From CAZKTF01 sp964555565 (GTDB lineage Bacteria > Planctomycetota > JAJSAM01 > JAKLKS01): a stretch of DNA of 24,858 nucleotides. How positions within the stretch are numbered: position 1 is the stretch's first letter; the number at the start of each line of letters is the position of its first letter. A model generated the notes under the pieces. That model did no database searches and was not told where the DNA came from. It worked only from the letters and a program-made list of their open reading frames with translations. The stretch is from positions 1-24,858 of the forward strand of contig CAZKTF010000022.1 of the NCBI GenBank assembly GCA_964555565.1, in the 5' to 3' direction. The translations under genes were made by a program, and so were the position numbers. Below, one piece after another: positions 1-7,546 of the stretch.

Positions 1-1
1 G

Positions 2-388
2 ATCCCCGTCTACGCCTTCACCGACTGCGACCCCTACGGCTTCGCCAACATCTACCGCACCCTGAAGGTCGGCTCCGGCAACGCGGCCCACATCAACCAG
101 TTCTTCTGCGTGCCGAAGGCCTCCTTCCTCGGCGTCTCCCCGCAGGACATCGTGGACTTCAAGCTCCCCACGCACCCGCTGAAGGAGATGGACATCAAGC
201 GGGCCCAGGACGCGCTCAAGAACGACCCCTTCTACGAGGTCCACCCGAAGTGGAGGCACGCCGTGGAGCAGCTCCTCGAGATGGGGGTCCGCGCCGAGCA
301 GCAGGCCTTCGCGAAGTTCGGGCTCAGGTTCGTCATGGACGAGTACCTGCCCGCGAAACTCCGGAAGCCGGAGAAGTTCCTCCCTTGA
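2..388 (+). CDS. top6A: DNA topoisomerase VI subunit A, C-terminal part (5' truncated by window edge)
   Basis: The visible 128 residues are the C-terminal part of the Toprim domain and tail of the Spo11/Top6A family. The type IIB enzyme (A2B2) relaxes and decatenates DNA; subunit A carries the cleaving tyrosine (outside the window) and the Toprim Mg site. The frame opens with the FTDCDPYGF block, whose Asp-x-Asp is the Toprim metal pair. It continues with the family's GS-x-NAAH stretch, the PKASFLGVSP-x-DI block, a KEMD-x-KRA helix and the terminal RAEQQAFA helix ending YLPAKL, all typical spacing for Top6A. The start is upstream of the window. Subunit B would be expected next to it, also outside. 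The stop is followed 5 nt later by the next start, so the two genes are probably cotranscribed. Family assignment is firm; a bacterial host is suggested by the other genes. Confidence 0.9.
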   Translation: MPVYAFTDCDPYGFANIYRTLKVGSGNAAHINQFFCVPKASFLGVSPQDIVDFKLPTHPLKEMDIKRAQDALKNDPFYEVHPKWRHAVEQLLEMGVRAEQQAFAKFGLRFVMDEYLPAKLRKPEKFLP

Positions 389-393
389 GCGGC

Positions 394-1413
394 ATGAAGG
401 TCGCCAGCGGCGTCGTCCTCGTGGGGGGGCTCCTCGTCCTGGGCGTTGGCATGGCGGTCATGGCCCGCACGCTGCGCGTCCCGGGGAGCGCGCCGCGGGT
501 CCGGATGTTCCCGTCGGAGCCGGAGGCGAAGGAGCTCGAGCGCCGCGCGCGGCTCGCCCCGGCCCCCCTCCTCCGCCCGAGGCTCGCGGCGCGGGTGAGC
601 GTGGTGGAGGCGGGGAGCGGCACCCCGCTCCCGGCCGCCTCGGCCCGGGCGGCGGGCCCCGAGGCCCTCCGGTCGGAGGAGCTCGTCGCCCCCGGGGTCC
701 GGCTCCTCGACTTCGGCCCGCGCACCGACGTGCCTCCCTCCACGGTGGCCGTCGCCTTCGCCTGCGACGAGATGCCCCCGACCGTGCGCCCGGTCCCGGT
801 GGCCGTCTCCCGGCGCGGGGACGGGCTGGACGCGCCGCTCTCGCTCGTGGAGCTCGCCCCGCCTCCGGAGGGGCGGGGGACCCTCGTCGTGGCGGTCCGC
901 GCGGAGGGGGGAGGCCGCGCGCCGGCCCCCGTCCCGGTCCTCCTCCACCGGGTCCACGACCCGTCCGCGCCGTGCTCGGGCCCGCGGACCGGGGAGGTGG
1001 ACCCGGCGGCGGCGGCCGGGGGGACCTTCGCGGGGCTCCGGGCGGGCCGGTGGCGCGTGGAGGCGCGGGTCGAGGGGCCCTCCGGGCCGGCCGTGCTGGC
1101 GTCGGCCGAGGTGGAGGTCCCCCGAGGCGGGAGAGCGGAGGTCTCCCTCGCCCTTTCGCCCGCCGCGGGGGTCCTCGACCTCGCGGTGGAGGACCCCGGG
1201 GCCCCCGGTGCGTCGCCGCCGGTGCGGCTGCAGGTCGTCGAGGGCGGCCCGGCCCGCGCCCTCGGGGCCCCGGGGAGCCGGCGCCTCCTCCTGGCGCCCG
1301 GCTCCTACCGGGTGCGCGTGCTGCGCGAAGGGCGCGCCCCCGCCGAGGAGGCCTTCGATCTCGTCGCGGGCGCGACCGTCCGGAGAAAGGTCGTCCTCCG
1401 TCCGAGCCGGTGA
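394..1413 (+). CDS. membrane-anchored protein of unknown function with C-terminal beta-sandwich-like repeats
   Basis: A 339-residue protein. I chose the ATG at 394, just after the topoisomerase stop, because it begins the hydrophobic segment VVLVGGLLVLGVGMAVMA (about residues 7-24), an uncleaved anchor or signal segment. The frame is open further upstream but that part overlaps the topoisomerase. The rest is Pro/Ala/Arg/Val-rich. The second half has the rhythm of Ig-like or carboxypeptidase-regulatory-like domains: LRAGRWRVEARVEGP and, near the end, LLLAPGSYRVRVLREG, the usual 'turn-Gly-x-Tyr-x-Val' strand. I recognise no catalytic motif. It probably sits at the cell surface or periplasmic face and may partner the similar but larger protein that follows at 1460. 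Function unknown. Confidence 0.7.
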   Translation: MKVASGVVLVGGLLVLGVGMAVMARTLRVPGSAPRVRMFPSEPEAKELERRARLAPAPLLRPRLAARVSVVEAGSGTPLPAASARAAGPEALRSEELVAPGVRLLDFGPRTDVPPSTVAVAFACDEMPPTVRPVPVAVSRRGDGLDAPLSLVELAPPPEGRGTLVVAVRAEGGGRAPAPVPVLLHRVHDPSAPCSGPRTGEVDPAAAAGGTFAGLRAGRWRVEARVEGPSGPAVLASAEVEVPRGGRAEVSLALSPAAGVLDLAVEDPGAPGASPPVRLQVVEGGPARALGAPGSRRLLLAPGSYRVRVLREGRAPAEEAFDLVAGATVRRKVVLRPSR

Positions 1414-1426
1414 CGGCGCAGACCGT

Positions 1427-1432
1427 TAGAAT
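1427..1432 (+). promoter_or_regulatory. putative -10 box TAGAAT before the 928-residue repeat protein
   Basis: TAGAAT sits in the 46-nt gap between two genes, 27 nt before the GTG at 1460. The AGGAGG ribosome-binding site at 1451-1456 lies between box and start, so this is a leadered gene. No clear -35 hexamer is seen. The same TAnnnT box recurs before other genes in the window. Confidence 0.5.
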
Positions 1433-1459
1433 GCGGGGGGGGTCGCTCGAAGGAGGCCC

Positions 1460-4246
1460 GTGAAGAAGCGGTTCGACCACATCCGCGGGTCGTGGCTCGT
1501 GCTCGTGGCGCTCGGGTGCGTCGCCCTGATCACCGCCCTGGGCCTCGGGAGCGAGCGCGTGCGCCGCGTCGTCCGCGCGCACCTCCCGGCGATCCTCGGG
1601 GGCAGCGTGGTCGCCGACCAGCCCGAGGAGGCCCCCCCCCCCGAGAAGCCCCCGCCGCCGCCCCCGGACCCCGACGCGCTGCCCGTCATGCCGGCGGACA
1701 CCTCCCTCCGCGGCGTCGTGAAGGACAGGGCGGGGAAGCCCATCGCGGGCGCGACCGTGTCGGCGGAACGGTGGCGCGAGGGGAAGTGGGAGTCGCTCGG
1801 GACGGCGAAGACGAACAAGGCCGGGGGCTACGTCCTCGGACCGCTGCCGAAGGCCAGCCTCTCCGCCGTGGCCCGGGCGGCGGGCTACGCCTCGGAGCGG
1901 AAGAGCGCCCCCACGGGCTCGACCGTGGACTTCACGCTCAAGGCGGGGGGCACGCTCGCCGGGAAGGTCGTGGACGCGGTCACGGGGGACCCCATCGCGG
2001 AGTGCATCCTTCGCGGCTGGAGCGAGAGCGGGAACTGGTACGAGCAGGCCCTCTCGGGCAAGGACGGGGTCTTCCGGTTCCCGTCGGTCCCCCCCGGCCG
2101 GGTGTGGCTCCAGGTCTCCCCCCCCGCCCACAAGGAGGTGAACCTCAACGACCTGGACGTCCGCGAGGGGGCCGAGACCTTCAAGGAGATCCCCGTCGTG
2201 AAGGGGGGCCTCCTCAAGGGGAAGGTCCTCGACGCGGAGACCGGGGCGCCGATCCCCGACGCGCGGCTGCGCACCTGGGGCGGGGAGCGGAACGTGACGA
2301 GCAAGGAGGACGGCTCCTACGAGATCCCCTCCCCGCCGCCGGGGGGCCTCAGCCTCCGGGCGGGGGCGAAGGACTACCCCACCCAGTGGGTCTGGCTCCA
2401 GCTCTCGGGGGACCCGGACGGGACCTTCGATCGGGACATCCGGCTCGGGCGGGGCGGCAAGGTCTCCGGCGTCGTGCGGAAGCCCGACGGCTCGCCGGCG
2501 GAGGGGGCGCGGGTCGGCATGGATCCCTCGAACCTGGTGACCGGCGTCCCCGAGGACACCGCCACCACGGACGCCGAGGGGCGGTTCGCGCTGGAGGGGG
2601 TCCCCGGGTGGCGCGGGGCGCGGCTGTTCGCGCTGGCCGACGGCTTCGCCCTCACCAAGTCCGACCCCTTCGACCTCCGCCCGGGGGCGGAGACCAGCGG
2701 CGTGAACATCGCCCTCCGCTCCGGGACGGCGATGCGCGGGACGGTCCTGGACGAGGAGCGGCAGCCGCTGGCGGGTGTCTGCTTCAACCTCAACCGGCAG
2801 TGGATCTGGAACGAGGGAGGGGAGAACTCCTGGTACTGGATCCCGGCCCTGACCGCCTACTCGAAGGCGGACGGGACCTTCGAGATCCCCGCCATCTCCC
2901 AGGGGACCTACTCCCTCAACGTCTACCTGGAGGGCTTCGCGCCCGAGACCCGGCAGAACCTCCAGATGGCCGCCGAGGGGTCGATGGAGGGGCAGGAGTT
3001 CACCCTGCGCCGGGGCACGAGCATCACCGGGCGGGTGGCGGGCGCCGAGGGGAAGGCCCTCGAGGGCGCCAACGTCAACGCCTGGGGCTGGAACCGGGGC
3101 TCCGACGGCTCCTGGTCCTGGACGCAGCGCACCGACGTGCGCACCGACCCCGAGGGGAAGTTCGTCCTTGACGGCCTCCGGGAGGGGGGCTACACGCTGA
3201 ACGTGAACCTCTCGGGCTTCATGGCGTTCTCCCAGTCGGGGGTCGCCGCGGGGACGCGCGAGCTCCAGGTGGTCCTCCAGCCGAACCCGCGCGTGGAGGG
3301 GGTGGTCGTGGAGATCGACGGGAAGCCCTGCCCCACGTTCCGGCTGCGCGTCCTCCTCGAGGCGGCGGCGGACGGGACCCCGGCGCGCGGGCAGAACGTG
3401 ATCCTCGACCAGGAGTTCGCGGACCGCGAGGGGAAGTTCTCCCTCCGGGACCTCCAGCCCGGGCAGGTCTCGATCGAGGCGATCTCGGGGACGAAGATCG
3501 CGCCGCGGGTCCACGGGGTGTTCCTCCGGGCGGGGACGGTGGTGGAGGGTCTCCGCCTCATGCTCGGGGAGGGGGGGCGGCTCGAGGTCCGCGTGCGGGA
3601 CGCCGCCGGCGCGCCGCTCAACGGGGCCAACGTGAGCGCGGGACGGATGCTCCCCGACGGGGTGATCCAGGGCGAGCACGGGGCCCAGGCCGGGGAGGAC
3701 GGGAAGGTCGTCTTCACGGCCCTCACCGACGGGACCTGGGTGGTGCAGGCCCAGTTCCAGGGGAAGGTGCGGGGCTCGAAGACGGTCCAGGTGGTCGGGG
3801 GGGCCGAGACCGTCGTGGACCTCGTCCTCCGCATCGGGGGGAACATCCTCGTGAAGGTCGTGGACAAGGATGGGAAGCCGGTCGAGGGGGTCTACGTCCG
3901 CTTCCTCGATCGGGAGGGCGGGGGGGACCTGGAGTTCGACTGGTCCCGGCTCTGGGAGCGCGCGAACCGGGACCAGCAGGCGGGGCGCCGGGTGGACTGG
4001 GGCGCCCTCTGGCGCTCCGCCCAGTACACCGCCGCCGACGGACACCTCCGGCGCGAGGGCCTCACGCCGGGGCCGGCCTTCGTCACGCTCTTCCACAAGG
4101 ACTACGACCCCGCCTCGGCCCCGGTCACCGTCATCGACGGGTTCGAGGTGGATCTCCCGTTCACGATCCGGAAGAAGGGGGAGCCGAAGGAGGGCGAGGG
4201 GGGCCCGAAGAAGCCCGTGGAAGGGGACGGCGCCGAGGACAGGTAG
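1460..4246 (+). CDS. giant membrane-anchored carboxypeptidase-regulatory-like repeat protein
   Basis: A 928-residue protein starting at GTG 1460 behind a perfect AGGAGG. Residues 11-29 form one membrane segment, followed by a basic stretch and a Pro-rich spacer (about 57-77). The remainder is tandem CarboxypepD_reg-like beta-sandwich units. I count nine unit starts, at about residues 83, 166, 251, 335, 424, 522, 611, 706 and 796, each with the pattern 'G-x-V-x-D-x-x-G-x-P-x-x-G-A-x-V', for example LRGVVKDRAGKPIAGATV and VKVVDKDGKPVEGVYV. Units 5 and 6 carry Trp/Tyr-rich inserts (QWIWNEGGENSWYW, GSWSWTQ) that could form a carbohydrate-binding face. The tail is charged (KKGEPKEGEGG). These domains are usually adhesive or structural, with no enzymatic activity implied. 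It probably projects from the inner membrane into the periplasm or cell surface. Ligand unknown. Confidence 0.85.
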   Translation: MKKRFDHIRGSWLVLVALGCVALITALGLGSERVRRVVRAHLPAILGGSVVADQPEEAPPPEKPPPPPPDPDALPVMPADTSLRGVVKDRAGKPIAGATVSAERWREGKWESLGTAKTNKAGGYVLGPLPKASLSAVARAAGYASERKSAPTGSTVDFTLKAGGTLAGKVVDAVTGDPIAECILRGWSESGNWYEQALSGKDGVFRFPSVPPGRVWLQVSPPAHKEVNLNDLDVREGAETFKEIPVVKGGLLKGKVLDAETGAPIPDARLRTWGGERNVTSKEDGSYEIPSPPPGGLSLRAGAKDYPTQWVWLQLSGDPDGTFDRDIRLGRGGKVSGVVRKPDGSPAEGARVGMDPSNLVTGVPEDTATTDAEGRFALEGVPGWRGARLFALADGFALTKSDPFDLRPGAETSGVNIALRSGTAMRGTVLDEERQPLAGVCFNLNRQWIWNEGGENSWYWIPALTAYSKADGTFEIPAISQGTYSLNVYLEGFAPETRQNLQMAAEGSMEGQEFTLRRGTSITGRVAGAEGKALEGANVNAWGWNRGSDGSWSWTQRTDVRTDPEGKFVLDGLREGGYTLNVNLSGFMAFSQSGVAAGTRELQVVLQPNPRVEGVVVEIDGKPCPTFRLRVLLEAAADGTPARGQNVILDQEFADREGKFSLRDLQPGQVSIEAISGTKIAPRVHGVFLRAGTVVEGLRLMLGEGGRLEVRVRDAAGAPLNGANVSAGRMLPDGVIQGEHGAQAGEDGKVVFTALTDGTWVVQAQFQGKVRGSKTVQVVGGAETVVDLVLRIGGNILVKVVDKDGKPVEGVYVRFLDREGGGDLEFDWSRLWERANRDQQAGRRVDWGALWRSAQYTAADGHLRREGLTPGPAFVTLFHKDYDPASAPVTVIDGFEVDLPFTIRKKGEPKEGEGGPKKPVEGDGAEDR

Positions 4247-4250
4247 CCGG

Positions 4251-4256
4251 TAGAAT
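4251..4256 (+). promoter_or_regulatory. putative -10 box TAGAAT, leaderless arrangement
   Basis: TAGAAT ends only 9 nt before the ATG at 4266 and there is no purine-rich ribosome-binding site between them. A transcript started the usual 6-9 nt after the box would begin at or very near the start codon. The sequence GTAGAATCCC closely matches the box before the preceding gene. Confidence 0.5.
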
Positions 4257-4265
4257 CCCTCCCCG

Positions 4266-5729
4266 ATGTCCCTTCCCCCCCTCAGGACGCGGCTCCCGGC
4301 GTTCCTCGCCGCCCTCGTCCTCGTCTTCCCCGGTGCACGGCCCGCGGCGGCCGTCGATCCCGTGGCCGCGGCGGCGAGCGAGGAGATCACCGTCGCCGGG
4401 GCGGTCTCCGCGGAGAAGTTCCTCGCGGGTCCGAAGTGTCTCGGGCGCCGCTCCGGCTCTCCCGGGGGCGCCGAGGCGGCCCGCTGGCTCGCCGCGGAGC
4501 TCCGCAAGGCGGGCTTCGCGCCGGGCGTCACGCCGGACCGGGTGGAGGACGGGAAGACGGTCGAGGGGGACTACCTCCAGCCCTACGACCTCCCGCCGCC
4601 GCGGGGCGCGGCCCCGGGTTCCGCCTCCGCGGGGAAGACCTTCAACGTGGTGGGGGTCCTCCCCGGGGCCGGGCGCGCCCCGGTCACCGGGACCGTCACC
4701 CCGGGGTCGGCGCCGGCCGCCCCGGGCGGGGCCGGCGGGGCCCCCGCCCCCGCCCCGGCGCCGGGGACCCCTCCGGTGGAGGAGGAGTGGGTGGTCCTCG
4801 GGGCGCACTACGACCACCTCGGCGTCCGCAACCCGAACCCGAAATCGAAGAAGCCGCCGAAGAAGACCGGCGTGTTCTGGGGCGCGGACGACAACGCCAG
4901 CGGGACCACGGCCGCGCTGCTCGTGGCGCGCGCGCTCGGGCGGCTCGCCCGCAACGGAGCGGTGCCCCGCCGCGGCGTCATCGTGGTCTTCTTCTCCGGC
5001 GAGGAGCTGGGGCTCCTCGGCTCGCGCCACTACTGCTCCTCGCCCGTGCGGCCCCTCGCCGCCACCGCGGCCATGATCAACCTGGACATGGTGGGGCGCA
5101 ACGCCCTGAAGTACCTGGAGGTCTACGGGAACACCTCCAGCCCCGAACTGGAGGAGGCGCACCGGGCCGTCCTCGCGGAGACGAAGTTCGAGTGCGTCTA
5201 CCCGGGGGGGGACGTCTTCACGCGCAGCGACCACTACTCGTTCTACGAGAAGGACATCCCGGTCATCTTCTTCCACGGGGGGCTGCACAAGGACTACCAC
5301 CAGACCGGCGACACGCCGGACCTGATCGTCTACCCCAAGGTCGCCGCGGTGGCCCGCCACGCGCTGGGGGTCCTCTGGCGGGCGGCGAACATGGACGCGA
5401 GGCCGACCTTCCGCAAGGTGGACATGACCGGGGCGGGGGGGAAGCTCGGGCTCGCCGTGGACCCGTGCAACCCCGAGGACGAGGACGCGCTCGACCTCAA
5501 GGAGGGCGCGAGCGCCGTCCTCGTGCGGACCGTGTTCTCGGGGGGCCTCGGGGAGAAGGCGGGCTTCAAGGCGGGGGACCTGGTCTACCTCTGGAACGGC
5601 TTCTCCCTGTTCGACGACGACCCGGTCTCGCGCTTCAACGGCTTCGTGAACGCGGCCCGCACCGGGGACCAGGTGGTGATCCGCTGGGTCCGCGGCGGCC
5701 AGAAGATGTCGGCGACGGTGAAGTTCTGA
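4266..5729 (+). CDS. secreted M28-family zinc peptidase with C-terminal PDZ-like domain
   Basis: A 487-residue protein with an N-terminal signal peptide (about 1-29, ending ARPAAA). The M28 aminopeptidase core carries every expected di-zinc residue: H181 in GAHYDHLG, D208 in GADDNASG, E246/E247 in SGEELGLLGS, D274 in NLDMVGR and H345 in DYHQTGDT, with SDHYSF preceding the last. The family removes N-terminal amino acids or processes peptides outside the cytoplasm. Residues about 133-172 are a Pro/Ala/Gly-rich insert between the first two core strands, which looks like a flexible loop. After the core, residues about 390-487 form a PDZ-like domain (SGGLGEKAGFKAGDLVYLWN), as in other bacterial M28-PDZ peptidases, probably for substrate or C-terminus binding. 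The start has no ribosome-binding site; see the leaderless promoter just upstream. Confidence 0.92.
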   Translation: MSLPPLRTRLPAFLAALVLVFPGARPAAAVDPVAAAASEEITVAGAVSAEKFLAGPKCLGRRSGSPGGAEAARWLAAELRKAGFAPGVTPDRVEDGKTVEGDYLQPYDLPPPRGAAPGSASAGKTFNVVGVLPGAGRAPVTGTVTPGSAPAAPGGAGGAPAPAPAPGTPPVEEEWVVLGAHYDHLGVRNPNPKSKKPPKKTGVFWGADDNASGTTAALLVARALGRLARNGAVPRRGVIVVFFSGEELGLLGSRHYCSSPVRPLAATAAMINLDMVGRNALKYLEVYGNTSSPELEEAHRAVLAETKFECVYPGGDVFTRSDHYSFYEKDIPVIFFHGGLHKDYHQTGDTPDLIVYPKVAAVARHALGVLWRAANMDARPTFRKVDMTGAGGKLGLAVDPCNPEDEDALDLKEGASAVLVRTVFSGGLGEKAGFKAGDLVYLWNGFSLFDDDPVSRFNGFVNAARTGDQVVIRWVRGGQKMSATVKF

Positions 5730-5737
5730 AAAAGTGT

Positions 5738-5813
5738 GGAGGGGTCAGACCCCGGGCGCCGAGGGCACTCGACGTGATGAGCAGCTCGACGGCGCCCGAG
5801 GTCAGACCCCTCC
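5738..5813. repeat. paired REP-type inverted repeat (GGGGTCAGACCCC class)
   Basis: Arms 5738-5760 and 5791-5813 (23 nt each) are inverted copies matching at 21 of 23 positions, separated by a 30-nt loop. Each arm contains the GAGG-TCAGACCCC core; the left copy, GGGGTC-A-GACCCC, is itself palindromic. This core is a familiar REP sequence mobilised by REP-associated transposases in many bacteria. It begins 8 nt after the peptidase stop, so the mRNA hairpin may also stabilise or end that transcript. It is unlike the ends of the RAYT element at 12631-13779. Confidence 0.75.
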
Positions 5814-5820
5814 TCCGTGA

Positions 5821-5826
5821 TACGCT
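5821..5826 (+). promoter_or_regulatory. putative -10 box TACGCT
   Basis: GATACGCT lies immediately after the REP pair and 52 nt before the ATG at 5879, in a GC-rich gap. It fits the TAnnnT pattern of the other boxes. No convincing -35 is seen, so support is weak. Confidence 0.3.
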
Positions 5827-5878
5827 GGAAGCGCCGCGGCCCCGCCGCCGTCCAACCGTGGAGACCCGAGGACCCACG

Positions 5879-6775
5879 ATGCACCGACTCGCAGTCCCCT
5901 CCGCCGTGCTGGCCGCGCTCCTCGCCCTGTCCCTGCCCGCCGGCGCAGGGGCCGAGGGCCTCGTGGCCCGCACGACGCTCGGCCCGGTGGCGGCGTCCGG
6001 GGAGTCGGCGGCCTCGGGGACCGTGGAGGCCTGGCTCCGGGTGCGCGGGGACGGCTCGGTCCTCCAGTCCTTCCGCGTCACCTTCCGCGGGCTCTCCGAC
6101 GGGGAGGGGGCGACGCTCTGGATGGCGAAGCCCGGCGCGATCGACCTCGAGGAGGTCGGCGAGTTCGCGGTCTCCGGCGGGACCGGCCGGTTCCAGGTCG
6201 GGGCCGGCGGGACCGGCGTCGCCGGGGACCTCCCGCTCGGGGTGGCCCGGGTCCTGGACCTCCTGCGCGCCCCGGTGGAGGTGCGCGTCCCCGGGGGGGA
6301 CCTCGAGGACGAGGCGGTCCTGAGCGGCGAGGTGGGGGTGTTCCGCTTCCGGCCGCTCTACTCCTCGGGCGACGGGGTCCGCGGCCGCCGCGCGCGCCTC
6401 CTCCGGCCCCCGCCGCCGACCGTCCCGCCCGACGAGAGCGCGCGGGGCTTCGTGCGCCTCTGGGTGCAGCGGCGCGTCACCCCCGCGGGGCCCGAGGAGG
6501 AACAGGGGATCTCGATCTACGCCCGGGACCTCACCGAGGACGCCACCTACGAGGTCTGGATGGAGGACGCCGCCGGGGACCTCCAGGACGTGGGCGAGAT
6601 GGTCACCACCGCCGACGGCAACGGGCTCTTCGTCGTGGACACGCGCGAGGGGGACACGCTCCCCCCCGAGGTCGGCACCGCCGACGTGCGCGTCCTCTTC
6701 GGGCGCCGCGTCGAGCTGCGCCGTTCCGGGGACCCCGACTACGCGCTCGTCGGCCTCTGCCCGCGGGTGCGGTAG
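5879..6775 (+). CDS. secreted protein with two copies of an uncharacterised beta-rich domain
   Basis: A 298-residue protein. The ATG at 5879 opens a clear signal peptide (LAALLALSLPAGAGA, cleavage near residue 25); the frame continues upstream without a signal-like start, so I reject longer versions. The mature part looks like an internal duplication. Both halves (about 45-155 and 185-295) run 'G-x-V-x-x-W-x-x', a Leu-rich strand, 'x-x-L-W-M or E-V-W-M', 'D-L-x-x-V-G-E', a Gly-rich turn ending F-x-V, then a V-x-V strand. Compare LWMAKPGAIDLEEVGEF with VWMEDAAGDLQDVGEM. No catalytic signature is visible. I do not recognise the domain; it is probably a periplasmic or surface structural domain. 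Confidence 0.75.
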   Translation: MHRLAVPSAVLAALLALSLPAGAGAEGLVARTTLGPVAASGESAASGTVEAWLRVRGDGSVLQSFRVTFRGLSDGEGATLWMAKPGAIDLEEVGEFAVSGGTGRFQVGAGGTGVAGDLPLGVARVLDLLRAPVEVRVPGGDLEDEAVLSGEVGVFRFRPLYSSGDGVRGRRARLLRPPPPTVPPDESARGFVRLWVQRRVTPAGPEEEQGISIYARDLTEDATYEVWMEDAAGDLQDVGEMVTTADGNGLFVVDTREGDTLPPEVGTADVRVLFGRRVELRRSGDPDYALVGLCPRVR

Positions 6776-6831
6776 GGCGCCGGCCGCCGTTCCCCGCCGG
6801 ATGGGGCTTCTCCGTCCCCCCGGCGCGCGGA

Positions 6832-6837
6832 TACCCT
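6832..6837 (+). promoter_or_regulatory. putative -10 box TACCCT, leaderless arrangement
   Basis: GATACCCT ends 7 nt before the GTG at 6845, with only CTTCC-type sequence between and no Shine-Dalgarno. The predicted transcription start coincides with the GTG. It would drive the three coupled genes 6845-9410. Confidence 0.45.
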
Positions 6838-6844
6838 TCCGGCC

Positions 6845-7546
6845 GTGATCCGGGCGCTCCTGTTCGACTGCGACGGCGTCCTCGCGGACAACGAGCCCAT
6901 CCACTACCGCGCCTTCCAGGAGGCGCTGCGCCCCGAGGGGATCGCCATCTCGATGTCCGACTACGCGGCAATCCTCCTCGGGCGCCCCGACCGGGAGGCC
7001 GCGGAGCAGGTCCTGCGCTGGGCCGGGAAGGACGCCGGGGAGGCCGCCGTGGAGCGCGTCTTCCGTGCGAAGGTCGCGGCCTACGGCCGGTCGCTCACCC
7101 GGGGGATCCCGGCCGTGCCCGGGGCGGCGGACCTCGTCCGGAAGGCCCCCCCGGGCCTCCTCCTCGCCATCGCCAGCGGCGGGCTCCGGTCCGAGGTCGA
7201 TACCGTCCTCGACCGCCTCGGAGTGAAGGACCGCTTCGCGGCCGTGGTCTCCTCCGAGGACTGCCCCCGCGGGAAGCCGGACCCGGCGCCCTTCCTCCTC
7301 GCGCTCGAGCGCCTGAACGCCCGCGACCCGGCCCCCGTGCCGCCGCTGACCGCCGCGGAGTGCCTCGTCTTCGAGGATTCCGAGGCGGGGATCACCGCGG
7401 CCCGGGTCGCGGGGATGCGGTGCGTGGGACTCACGACGACCCGTTCGGGGGACGATCTCCGGGACGCCGACTTCGTGGTCCAGAACTTCCGCGCCTTCGA
7501 CCTCGAGCGGATGACCGCCTTCTTCGATCGGAGGGCCCGGGGGTGA
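6845..7546 (+). CDS. HAD-superfamily phosphatase, beta-phosphoglucomutase-like
   Basis: A 233-residue HAD subfamily IA hydrolase. Motif I is LLFDCDGVLAD, giving nucleophile D8 and acid/base D10. A helical cap follows (NEPIHYRAF onward), motif II is AIASGG, the motif III lysine is in RGKPDPAPF, and motif IV is VFEDSEAGI with the Mg-binding Asp. The family dephosphorylates small sugar phosphates or interconverts them; the exact substrate cannot be read. The GTG at 6845 is chosen because motif I must lie within the first ~10 residues. Its stop overlaps the next gene's GTG by four bases (GTGA), indicating translational coupling with the SirB1-like gene. Confidence 0.9.
   Translation: MIRALLFDCDGVLADNEPIHYRAFQEALRPEGIAISMSDYAAILLGRPDREAAEQVLRWAGKDAGEAAVERVFRAKVAAYGRSLTRGIPAVPGAADLVRKAPPGLLLAIASGGLRSEVDTVLDRLGVKDRFAAVVSSEDCPRGKPDPAPFLLALERLNARDPAPVPPLTAAECLVFEDSEAGITAARVAGMRCVGLTTTRSGDDLRDADFVVQNFRAFDLERMTAFFDRRARG

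Noticed and set aside
458..4531. Very long minus-strand open frame (over 1300 codons)
   Set aside because: It is antisense to two well-supported plus-strand genes and has the Arg/Pro/Gly/His-heavy composition typical of GC-rich shadow frames, with no domains.
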